Shown piece by piece: positions 1 through 9,999 of a stretch of DNA of 64,000 bases. Below the pieces are notes generated by a model. It was not told the origin of the DNA and made no database searches. It saw only the letters and a list, made by a program, of their open reading frames with translations. A program made the position numbers and the translations under genes. The DNA lies in NCBI RefSeq assembly GCF_023573145.1, contig NZ_CP097636.1:744001-808000 (forward strand), in the 5' to 3' direction. Position 1 is the stretch's first letter, and each line of letters opens with the position of its first letter. This DNA comes from Aquincola tertiaricarbonis (lineage in GTDB: Bacteria; Pseudomonadota; Gammaproteobacteria; Burkholderiales; Burkholderiaceae_C).

Positions 1-152
1 GCGTCCAGCCGCTGCTGGCGCATCGCCAGGCTGTCGGCCAGCAGGGCTTTGGTAGCTGCGACGGAAACGAAGTCGTTGGAGGTCGTGGACTTGGTGCGGA
101 CCCTCACGCTGCCGCGGGAGTCCGTTGAGATAAGGTGAGGTGCAAACTTCAT
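1..152 (-). CDS. Hypothetical protein, 5' part only (runs off the left edge)
   Basis: An open frame starts at the ATG at 152 and reads leftward for 50 codons without a stop until the window ends. The protein begins MKFAPHLISTDSRGSV and has no recognisable domain, signal peptide or membrane segment in the visible part; it is rich in Ser, Thr, Arg and Ala. It lies 14 bases downstream of the gene at 167-481 on the same strand, so the two may share a transcript. The base composition here is visibly less GC-rich than in the rest of the window, which may mean acquired DNA. No function can be assigned. Confidence 0.45.
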   Translation of the reverse strand, partial: MKFAPHLISTDSRGSVRVRTKSTTSNDFVSVAATKALLADSLAMRQQRLD

Positions 153-166
153 CGGGGCAACTCTGC

Positions 167-481
167 TCAGGGAAGGTTGCGTGCGTCAACCTTCGCCGCG
201 TGGAAAAACGCCCCGTTGCGTTGCGCGGCGGTTGTCACGAACGCAGCGCGCGCCTTCACCATCGGAAGGCGGCCGGCCAGCTTGCGCAGGAGGCGTGATG
301 CTTCTTGAAGCCGTCGTGCAGCCTCAGCGAATGCGTTGGCATTCAGGTCATCGAACACCGAGCAAAAGCCAGCCAGGGCAGCTAAACAACTGTCAAAGGC
401 TGTCTGACCGCTCTCGTCCAATGAGCTACGGGAGACTCGCCCGAGGTTGCCGATGATGATGACGCTATTGACGGAGGCCAT
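167..481 (-). CDS. Small hypothetical protein with an SSB-like N-terminus
   Basis: This 104-residue frame starts at the ATG at 481. Its first 15 residues, MASVNSVIIIGNLGR, nearly match the conserved start of single-stranded DNA-binding proteins (typically MASVNKVIIVGNLGR). After that the resemblance stops: the OB-fold strands, conserved aromatics and acidic C-terminal tail of SSB are absent, and residues 25-85 look alpha-helical with many Ala and Leu (for example AFAEAARRLQEASRLLRKLA). The frame stays open further upstream to 661, but that part lies over the 3' end of the histidine kinase gene and was rejected. It may be a relic or chimera of an ssb gene, or an unrelated helical protein. The function is unknown; the start choice is fairly firm because of the SSB-like opening. 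Confidence 0.5.
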   Translation of the reverse strand: MASVNSVIIIGNLGRVSRSSLDESGQTAFDSCLAALAGFCSVFDDLNANAFAEAARRLQEASRLLRKLAGRLPMVKARAAFVTTAAQRNGAFFHAAKVDARNLP

Positions 482-552
482 GTCAAGTACGATAGGTTCG
501 TAAAGTTGGTAGTGTAGGCCGATTCCACGAGCCCGCGACCAACCGGTCCCTT

Positions 553-3423
<2,871 letters not shown>

Positions 3424-3499
3424 CCTAAGGCGCCCCGCAGCGGCGGCGCCAGGGGCGCTTGCCGCGGTCTTCCGACGGGTCGCCCAATTGGTTGCTTTA

Positions 3500-3573
3500 C
3501 GCACGCATTCGTGCGCGCAACCTGGCTTCACACGGGCACGATCGTTGCGTTCTGCCGGCACCTGCCCGTGTGA
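3500..3573. promoter_or_regulatory. Divergent intergenic region with two inverted repeats
   Basis: Between the divergent kinase and amidase genes (3424-3624) there are two dyads. One is CGCACG (3500-3505) and CGTGCG (3510-3515) with a four-base centre. The other is an 11-base perfect inverted repeat, TCACACGGGCA (3528-3538) and TGCCCGTGTGA (3563-3573), separated by 24 bases. Either could be an operator for one or both divergent genes or a cruciform. No clear -35/-10 pair was identified. The repeats are seen directly; the regulatory role is inferred. Confidence 0.4.
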
Positions 3574-3624
3574 CGGTCTTCCTCGTGGTGAGGCGCCGGC
3601 GCGGGTGGCAGGAGCAGTACCCCC

Positions 3625-5406
3625 ATGACCCGAGCCCCCGATTCCACGTTCTTCGCTGGCCGCCGCCGCTGGCTGGCCCTGGGCACCAGCAGCCTGATGC
3701 TGGCCGTGCTGGCCGCCTGCGGCGGCGACGATGGCGTCTATCTCGATCCCAACCGCAAGCCGTTCCCGCTGGTGGAAACCACGGTGGCCCAGTTCCATGA
3801 GGCCATGAGCAAGGGCCAGGTGTCCTGCCGCGACATCGTGCAGGGCTACCTGAATCGGATTTCCGCCTACGACAAGGACCCGAGCACCGCTTTTCCGTCC
3901 AGCCCCGCGCTCAAGAGCGTGATCCTGGCCAACCCCAAGGCGCTGGCCGAGGCCGATGCGCTGGACCAGCGCTACTTCGGCAGCGGCCGCCTGGCCGGCC
4001 CGCTGCACTGCGTGCCGGTGATCGTCAAGGACAACGTCGACACCGGCGACATGCCCACCACCGCCGGCTCGCTGGCGCTGGCGGCCAACCAGCCGCCGGA
4101 CGACGCCTTCATCGTCAAGAACATGAAGGCCAAGGGTGCCATCGTGCTGGGCAAGGCCAACCTCGATGAGTTCGCCTTCGGCTTCGGCGGCGCCTCGGCG
4201 CTGGGCGGCCGCGTGGCCAATGCCTACATCCCGGCCAACAGCCCGGGTGGCTCGTCGTCGGGCACCGGCACCGCGGTGGCGGCCAGCCTGGCGATGATCG
4301 GCATCGGCACCGACACCGGCGGTTCGGTGCGTGTGCCTTCGGCGGTGGAAGGCCTCTTCGGCATCCGGCCCACGCTCCGCCTGGTCAGCCAGGACGGCAT
4401 CGTGCCGCTGGCCCACTCGCAGGACACGGCGGGCCCGCTGTGCCGTGCGGTGGCCGACTGCGCGCTGCTGCTCGATGCGATGGTGGGCTACGACGCCAGC
4501 GCCTTCAGCGGTCAGCGCAGCGCCAAGGCCTACGACGCGCCGCTGGTGGCCGACGCCGCCGCCTACGCCACGATGACCCAGGTGCCCAAGAGCTACACCG
4601 CCGAGCTGAAGGCCGATGGCCTGAAGGGCGCACGCATCGGCGTCGTGCGGGCGATGTTCCCCACCGCCACCGCGGCCAACCAGGCCTTCCTCGACACGCT
4701 GGAAGCCGCGCTGACCAGGATGCGCGAAGCCGGCGCCATCGTGGAAGACGTGGTCATCACCGACAACCGCATCGTCATCGGCGCGGCGTCGGCGCCGATC
4801 GAAGGCAACCCGGGCAGCTTCGCCAGCCTGTCGGCCTACGAGTTCTCGGCCGACCTGACGGCCTACCTGTCGTCCTGGCCTTCCACCACCGACCAGCACC
4901 TGCGCAGCACGCAGGAGGTGGCCACCGCGCTGGCGGCCTTCCCGTCGGAGGCCACGGTGCTGCGCTCATTCAACGGCTACCTGGCCAATGGCGCCGCGTT
5001 GTCCGACACCACCAGCGCTGCCTACCTGACCTGGCAGCGCAACCTGAAGCCGCGTGACGCCTACGTGATCCCGCGGGTGCTGGCCGCGCTGGACAACAAG
5101 GACTTTGCCACCGGCACCGCCAAGGGCCCCGCATACGACGTGCTGGTGTACCCGGTGCTGCAGGGCTTCAACGGTGCCAGCGTCAACTCGGGCAGCAACA
5201 ACCGGTTGAGCCCGTTCAGCGGCTTCCCGGCCATGGCCTTCCCGGCCGGCTTCGCCAAGGCCACGGCCAGCGCCACGGTGGCCGAGCCGGTGGCCTTCGA
5301 GATGCTGGGCCGCGAGTTCGCCGAGGGCACGCTGATCCGCCTGGGCTATGCCTGGGAGATGCTGGCCAAGCCGCGCGTGGCGCCGCCCACCACGCCGGAG
5401 CTGTAA
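3625..5406 (+). CDS. Amidase-signature-family hydrolase, probable lipoprotein
   Basis: This 593-residue protein is an amidase-signature enzyme, a family that hydrolyses carbon-nitrogen amide bonds. The Ser-cisSer-Lys triad is visible: Lys135 in VPVIVKDNVDT, the cis serine at 210 in SPGGSSSGTG and the nucleophile Ser234 in DTGGSVRVPS, with the spacing usual for the family. The N-terminus has a double arginine, a hydrophobic stretch and a lipobox-like LAAC with cysteine near residue 33, so it is probably exported and membrane-anchored, which is less common than the cytoplasmic form. The start ATG at 3625 is the first in frame and precedes the signal. The gene stands alone, 114 bases upstream of the PhoX gene. 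The substrate is unknown; neither gene order nor length (longer than GatA) suggests the tRNA amidotransferase. Confidence 0.88.
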   Translation: MTRAPDSTFFAGRRRWLALGTSSLMLAVLAACGGDDGVYLDPNRKPFPLVETTVAQFHEAMSKGQVSCRDIVQGYLNRISAYDKDPSTAFPSSPALKSVILANPKALAEADALDQRYFGSGRLAGPLHCVPVIVKDNVDTGDMPTTAGSLALAANQPPDDAFIVKNMKAKGAIVLGKANLDEFAFGFGGASALGGRVANAYIPANSPGGSSSGTGTAVAASLAMIGIGTDTGGSVRVPSAVEGLFGIRPTLRLVSQDGIVPLAHSQDTAGPLCRAVADCALLLDAMVGYDASAFSGQRSAKAYDAPLVADAAAYATMTQVPKSYTAELKADGLKGARIGVVRAMFPTATAANQAFLDTLEAALTRMREAGAIVEDVVITDNRIVIGAASAPIEGNPGSFASLSAYEFSADLTAYLSSWPSTTDQHLRSTQEVATALAAFPSEATVLRSFNGYLANGAALSDTTSAAYLTWQRNLKPRDAYVIPRVLAALDNKDFATGTAKGPAYDVLVYPVLQGFNGASVNSGSNNRLSPFSGFPAMAFPAGFAKATASATVAEPVAFEMLGREFAEGTLIRLGYAWEMLAKPRVAPPTTPEL

Positions 5407-5427
5407 GCCGGCTGTCCGTGCAGGGGC

Positions 5428-5467
5428 GTGTCATGCGTTGGTCACACGCATGTCACGTCCCTTTCAT
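5428..5467 (+). promoter_or_regulatory. Tandem Pho box (PhoB operator) upstream of phoX
   Basis: Four seven-base half-sites follow one another at an exact 11-base pitch: GTGTCAT (5428), TGGTCAC (5439), ATGTCAC (5450) and CTTTCAT (5461), each separated by four bases. This matches the known PhoB operator, direct repeats related to CTGTCAT with four-base spacers. The array ends about 53 bases before the TTG start of the PhoX-type phosphatase, which fits activation under phosphate limitation. The half-sites are seen in the sequence; PhoB binding is inferred from the family of operators. Confidence 0.75.
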
Positions 5468-5520
5468 CGTCGGCCGAGAACATCGCGGGCTTGTCTGCCC
5501 TAGCACCCGCGAGGTTTTCC

Positions 5521-7770
5521 TTGATCAAGCCGAACGACTACGAACTGCGCTACGTCGACCCCGATACCGTCGACCACAACCCCACCCGCAACGCCAGCTT
5601 TGACACGGTGCTGCAGGCGCGGCTGTCGCGCCGCTCCATCCTGCGCGGCAGCATCGGCACGGCCGCCACCGCGCTGCTGGGCGGCATCGGCCTGTCGGCC
5701 TGCGGCAGCGACAGCGACGACGACACCCCGCAGATGGTGACGGCGCTGTCTTTCACCCCCGTGGCCAAGAGCGTGGCCGACGTCTGCAGCGTGCCCACCG
5801 GCTACACGGCCACCGTGATCTACGCGCTGGGTGACCCGCTGACCGCCAGCACCACCGCCTACAAGAACGACGGCACCGACGGCGACTTCGACAACCGCGC
5901 CGGCGATCACCACGACGGCATGGAGTACTTCGGCCTGTCGTCCGACGGCACCCGCCGCGACCCCAACGGCTCCGACCGTGGCCTGCTGGCCATGAACCAC
6001 GAAGCCACCAGCCACGCCGGCAACGAGCGCGCATCGGCCTTCGTGCATGCCAACGGCGGCACCAACACGCTGCCGCGCCCGGCCGCCGAAATCGACCGCG
6101 AAGTGCCGCTGCACGGGGTGTCGATCGTGGAGGTGCGCAAGACCAACGGTGTCTTCGGCACCGTGCAATCCTCTGGCTACAACCGCCGCATCACGCCGCT
6201 CACCCCGGTGGAGCTGTCCGGCGCCGCCCGCGGCAACGCGCTGATGAAGACCCGCTTCTCCACCACGGGCACCAGCGCCCGCGGCACGCTGAACAACTGC
6301 GGCACCGGCATCACGCCCTGGGGCACGCTGCTCACCGGCGAAGAGAACTGGGCCGGCTACTTCTTCCGCTCCAGCACCGACAACGCGGCCCGCGGCGACA
6401 AGAGCGTGACTTCGCTCAACCGCTACGGCCGCACGCAGGGCTCGGCCAGCCGCCACGGCTGGGAAACCGGCGGTACCGACGACAAGTACGTGCGCTGGAA
6501 CATCAGCAAGACGGGCACCTCGGCCGACGGCAGCGACGACTACCGCAACGAGCTGAACACCTTCGGCTACCTGGTCGAGATCGACCCGTACGACAAGACC
6601 AAGGCCATCAAGAAGCGCACCTCGCTGGGCCGCTTCGCGCACGAGAGCGCCGCCTTCAGCAAGCTGGTGGAAGGCAAGCCGCTGGCCGTGTACATGGGCG
6701 ACGACTCGCGCGGCGAGTACATCTACAAGTGGGTGTCGGCCGCCAACTGGGCCGCCGCCGATGCCAACGCCAGCGACCGCGTGGCCGTGGGCGACAAGTA
6801 CCTGGACAGCGGCAAGCTGTATGTGGCCAAGTTCAATGCCGATGGAAGCGGCACCTGGATCGAGCTGTCGATCGACAACGCCACCATCAAGAACTACACC
6901 GGCTACGCCTTTGCCGACCAGGCCGACGTGGTGGTGAATGCCCGCCTGGCGGCCGACGCCGTGGGCGCCACCAAGATGGACCGCCCGGAGTGGTGCGCCA
7001 CGCACCCCACCACCGGCGAGGTGTACTTCACCCTCACCAACAACAGCAACCGCAAGGTGGACGCCAGCGGCAGCTCGCAGATGGTGGTGGACGCGGCCAA
7101 CCCGCGCGCCTACACCGACAGCTACGCCGGCGGTGCCGCCGGCTCGCCGGGCAACCTCAACGGCCACATCGTGCGCGTGGCCGAGACCGGCGGCGACGCC
7201 GCGGCCACCGGCTTCAAGTGGGACGTGTACCTGTTTGGTGCCGAGTCGGGTGCCGATGCCGGCAAGGTGAACCTGTCGTCGCTGACCGCCGACCAGGACT
7301 TCTCCAGCCCCGACGGCCTGTGGTTCAGCAAGGCCAGCGGCCTGTGCTGGATCCAGACCGACGACGGCGCCTACACCGACGTCACCAACTGCATGATGCT
7401 GGCCGGCATCCCTGGCACGGTGGGCGACGGCGCCGCCAAGACGCTGGCCTACACCAAGGCCGACGGCAGCGCGCTGAACGTGACCACCTACGTGGGCAAG
7501 ACGCCGACCCCGGCGACGCTGCGCCGCTTCCTGGTGGGCCCGAAGGACTGCGAGCTGACCGGCTGCACCGAGACGCCGGACGGCCAGACGCTGTTCGTCA
7601 ACATCCAGCACCCGGGTGAGACCATCACCTCCGCCAACGTGGCGGACCCCAGCAAGTACCTGAGCCACTGGCCGGGCAACGCCGGCTACGGCGCCGGCGG
7701 CACCACCGCCCGCCCGCGCTCGGCCACCGTCGCCATCACCAAGAACGGTGGCGGCGTGGTGGGCAGCTGA
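5521..7770 (+). CDS. phoX: PhoX-type alkaline phosphatase (DUF839 family), Tat-exported
   Basis: The 749-residue product belongs to the PhoX/DUF839 family of Ca2+/Fe3+-dependent phosphatases that release phosphate from organic phosphoesters in the periplasm or outside the cell. A twin-arginine signal, LSRRSILRGSIG, begins near residue 36 and is followed by a hydrophobic stretch ending LSACGSD. Family hallmarks include a MNHEATSHAG-like segment, GTLLTGEENWAGYF, GRFAHESAAFSK and GDDSRGEYIYKW. The TTG at 5521 is preferred as start because GCGAGG lies just upstream and no ATG fits; a frame open to 5428 would run through the Pho box. Upstream is a four-unit Pho box and downstream a clear terminator, so it forms a single-gene transcript. 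The long N-terminus before the RR motif is usual for proteobacterial PhoX. Confidence 0.92.
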   Translation: MIKPNDYELRYVDPDTVDHNPTRNASFDTVLQARLSRRSILRGSIGTAATALLGGIGLSACGSDSDDDTPQMVTALSFTPVAKSVADVCSVPTGYTATVIYALGDPLTASTTAYKNDGTDGDFDNRAGDHHDGMEYFGLSSDGTRRDPNGSDRGLLAMNHEATSHAGNERASAFVHANGGTNTLPRPAAEIDREVPLHGVSIVEVRKTNGVFGTVQSSGYNRRITPLTPVELSGAARGNALMKTRFSTTGTSARGTLNNCGTGITPWGTLLTGEENWAGYFFRSSTDNAARGDKSVTSLNRYGRTQGSASRHGWETGGTDDKYVRWNISKTGTSADGSDDYRNELNTFGYLVEIDPYDKTKAIKKRTSLGRFAHESAAFSKLVEGKPLAVYMGDDSRGEYIYKWVSAANWAAADANASDRVAVGDKYLDSGKLYVAKFNADGSGTWIELSIDNATIKNYTGYAFADQADVVVNARLAADAVGATKMDRPEWCATHPTTGEVYFTLTNNSNRKVDASGSSQMVVDAANPRAYTDSYAGGAAGSPGNLNGHIVRVAETGGDAAATGFKWDVYLFGAESGADAGKVNLSSLTADQDFSSPDGLWFSKASGLCWIQTDDGAYTDVTNCMMLAGIPGTVGDGAAKTLAYTKADGSALNVTTYVGKTPTPATLRRFLVGPKDCELTGCTETPDGQTLFVNIQHPGETITSANVADPSKYLSHWPGNAGYGAGGTTARPRSATVAITKNGGGVVGS

Positions 7771-7793
7771 GGCCTCAAAGCCCTGAGATGCAG

Positions 7794-7820
7794 AAAGCCG
7801 GCGTGAGCCGGCTTTTTTGC
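7794..7820. terminator. Rho-independent terminator after phoX
   Basis: AGCCGGC (7796-7802), a four-base GTGA loop and GCCGGCT (7807-7813) form a strong stem that is followed directly by a run of Ts (7813-7818). On the other strand the stem is preceded by As, so it may also stop the convergent minus-strand operon that ends at 7838. Confidence 0.85.
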
Positions 7821-7837
7821 TTTGGGCGGGGGCTGGG

Positions 7838-8656
7838 TTACTCCGGCTGCCCGAACGTATCGACAAAGCTGAAGTACAGCGACACGTAGAAGGCCACGGT
7901 GAACATCAGTGCGGCGGGCATGGCGGCCACGCCCACCAGCTGGCGGGCGCCGATCAGCGAGAACACGGTGGCGGTGATGATGCCGAAGGCGCCCACCACC
8001 AGCGCCCAGGCCACGCCGTACATGAAGAAGGCGCCCTTGGTGCGCCACACCGCCAGCGTGCTGGAGAACAGCGACTGCGCCAGCCCCTGGCCGCCCCACC
8101 ACACCAGCGCCGGCGCATGCCAGAACGGGATGGCCAGCAGCGCCGCCAGGCCGAAGCGCACCAGCAGGCCGTTGACCAGGGCCGGGTCGGCCAGCAGGCG
8201 CTGCACCTCGGCCTCGTTCGCGCTGTCGGTGCCCTGGCCACCGGCCATCAGCTCCTGCAGGCGGTCGAAGCGGCCACCGTCGATGCTGTTGCTCAGCCAG
8301 ATGATGAGCAGCGTGACCAGGGCATAGAGCGCGCACAGCATCAGCAGCGACTTGCGGCGGCGCTGGGCCTCGGGCTGGCCGGCGCCCGCGCGCAGCGGCT
8401 CGATCAGCTGGCCCGGGTGCACCGGCCCGCCGGCCAGCGCCGAGCGGGTGGCGATCATGTAGCCCAGCGACAGCAGCGGCAGCGCCAGCACCAGCAGCAG
8501 GCCGCCGGCCGGCAGCGCCATGGCCAGCACGCCGACGAACATGAAGCTGATGAACAGGCTGGCCAGTGCCATCGGCCGCTTGAAGAAGGCGCGAAAGCCT
8601 TCGCGCGTCCAGGCGATGCCCTGGCGCGGGGCAACCTCGTGAAGATGGAACGTCAT
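7838..8656 (-). CDS. Integral membrane protein resembling the BPSS1780 family
   Basis: A 272-residue inner-membrane protein beginning MTFHLHEVAPRQG at the ATG at 8656. About six hydrophobic segments can be seen, roughly at residues 30-55, 58-75, 107-125, 165-185, 210-235 and 240-265, with an acidic soluble loop around 130-155. The opening and the pattern resemble a family common in Burkholderiales annotated as BPSS1780-type membrane proteins of unknown function. It follows thrB by 16 bases and is probably cotranscribed with it and the DUF2782 gene. A longer frame reaching 8764 overlaps thrB and lacks support. There is no evidence for a transport substrate or enzymatic role. Confidence 0.75.
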   Translation of the reverse strand: MTFHLHEVAPRQGIAWTREGFRAFFKRPMALASLFISFMFVGVLAMALPAGGLLLVLALPLLSLGYMIATRSALAGGPVHPGQLIEPLRAGAGQPEAQRRRKSLLMLCALYALVTLLIIWLSNSIDGGRFDRLQELMAGGQGTDSANEAEVQRLLADPALVNGLLVRFGLAALLAIPFWHAPALVWWGGQGLAQSLFSSTLAVWRTKGAFFMYGVAWALVVGAFGIITATVFSLIGARQLVGVAAMPAALMFTVAFYVSLYFSFVDTFGQPE

Positions 8657-8672
8657 GGCGATGGGGCGGGGT

Positions 8673-9641
8673 TCAGCGCGCCGGGTGCCAGGGCTTGTCG
8701 ATGCGTGCCCGCAGCACCCGTTCGAAGTGGGTGGGATCGTGGGGCTTGAGCAGCGCCGCATCACGCGGCAGGTGGAAGTCCCACAGCCGCGAGGTCCAGA
8801 AGCGCAGCGCCGCGGCCCGCAGCATCGCCGGCAGCAGCCGGTGCTCGTTGCCGTCCAGCGGGCGTTGGCTCTCGTAAGCGGCCACGAAGGCGGCGGCGCG
8901 TTCTTCCACCAGGGCGCCGCTGTCCAGGTCGATGCACCAGTCGTTCAGGCACACCGCGATGTCGAACAGGAAGCTGTCGACACCGGCGAAATAGAAGTCG
9001 AAGAAGCCGGTGAGCCGCTCATGGCCGGGCAGGCCCGCGAACATCACGTTGTCGCGGAACAGGTCGGCATGGATGGGCCCGCACGGCAGCGCCTGGCACG
9101 CGGGCGAGGCGGCCAGCGACTGCTGGAAGGCCAGCTCCTCGGTGATCAGCGCATGCTGGCCGGGCTGCAGGTGCGGCAGCACGGTGGGAATGGTCTCGGT
9201 CCACCAGGCCAGGCCGCGCAGGTTGGGCTGCTGGCGCGGGTAGTCCTGTCCGGCCAGGTGCATGCGCGCCAGCATGCTGCCCACCTGCTGGCAGTGGTGC
9301 AGGTCGGGCGCCAGTTGATGGCTGCCTTCCAGCTTGTCCACCAGCGCGGCGGGCTTGCCCTTGAGGGTGTGCAGGATGCGGCCCTGCGCATCGGCGCGAG
9401 GGTTGGGCACCGGAATGCCGCGCTGCGCCAGGTGCTGCATCAGGTGCAGGTAGAAAGGCAGCTGCTCGAAGCTCAGCCGCTCGAACACCGTGAGCACGTA
9501 TTCGCCACCGTCGGTGGTGACGAAGTAGTTGGTGTTCTCGATGCCGGCGCGGATGCCGCGCAGTTCAGTCAGCTGGCCGACGCCCAGCGGGGCGATGAAG
9601 TTGCGGGCCTCGTCGGTGGAGACCTCGGTGAAGACGGCCAC
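8673..9641 (-). CDS. thrB: Homoserine kinase (phosphotransferase-fold type)
   Basis: This 322-residue protein is the aminoglycoside-phosphotransferase-fold form of homoserine kinase, which phosphorylates L-homoserine with ATP in threonine synthesis. The start MAVFTEVSTDEARNFI, the substrate-side segment RGIRAGIENTNYFVTT, the strand YVLTVFER and the catalytic-loop motif IHADLFRDNVMF, followed by FFDFYFAG, are all typical, as is the length. It lies six bases downstream of the DUF2782 gene and 16 bases upstream of the membrane-protein gene on the same strand, an arrangement seen in many Burkholderiales next to polA. It should be cytoplasmic. No attenuator was recognised. Confidence 0.94.
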   Translation of the reverse strand: MAVFTEVSTDEARNFIAPLGVGQLTELRGIRAGIENTNYFVTTDGGEYVLTVFERLSFEQLPFYLHLMQHLAQRGIPVPNPRADAQGRILHTLKGKPAALVDKLEGSHQLAPDLHHCQQVGSMLARMHLAGQDYPRQQPNLRGLAWWTETIPTVLPHLQPGQHALITEELAFQQSLAASPACQALPCGPIHADLFRDNVMFAGLPGHERLTGFFDFYFAGVDSFLFDIAVCLNDWCIDLDSGALVEERAAAFVAAYESQRPLDGNEHRLLPAMLRAAALRFWTSRLWDFHLPRDAALLKPHDPTHFERVLRARIDKPWHPAR

Positions 9642-9647
9642 TTCGCG

Positions 9648-9950
9648 TCAGAACGAGAGCACGGTCCACACCCGCTGGCCGGCCGCGCCGCGGCTGGCCC
9701 CGGCGGCCTGCACCATGTTGCGGGCGCCGTCGGCGGGGATGATCTCGTACTCGGCGGCGCCGCCCTTGGGGCGCACCACCAGGCGCTGCGTCTGTCCGCG
9801 CACCCGCAGTTCCTCGATGCGCACGCCGTCGTCCTCGATCACGGTTTGTTGCACCTTGGGCTCGATCGGCTCGGCCACGGCGTTGCCGTGTACGGCCGAC
9901 AAGGCCAGGAGGGACGCCGCATACGGCAGCAGGAAACGGGCGGGGCTCAT
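9648..9950 (-). CDS. DUF2782 family exported protein
   Basis: This 100-residue protein starts at the ATG at 9950 with MSPARFLLPYAASLLALSAV, a Sec-type signal peptide probably cut after the NAVA segment. The mature part, with EDDGVRIEELRVRGQ and AEYEIIPADG, matches the DUF2782 family of small exported proteobacterial proteins usually encoded beside thrB and polA. The function is not known. A longer frame to 9992 adds residues without a signal peptide and would almost reach the divergent polA start, so it was rejected. Only 49 bases separate the two divergent starts, so their promoters must overlap each other or the coding sequences. Confidence 0.8.
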   Translation of the reverse strand: MSPARFLLPYAASLLALSAVHGNAVAEPIEPKVQQTVIEDDGVRIEELRVRGQTQRLVVRPKGGAAEYEIIPADGARNMVQAAGASRGAAGQRVWTVLSF

Positions 9951-9999
9951 ACCCGGGATTCTAGCGAGGCGGCTGCCGGCGCCGTCGCACAATCACCCA

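Noticed and set aside
3424..4899. N-terminal extension of the first histidine kinase over the amidase gene
   Set aside because: The frame is open but the sequence is low complexity and opposite a clear amidase; the membrane domain begins after 3423.
5500..7866. A 788-codon open frame on the minus strand opposite phoX
   Set aside because: Antisense shadow; the plus-strand gene has a Tat signal, family motifs, Pho box and terminator.
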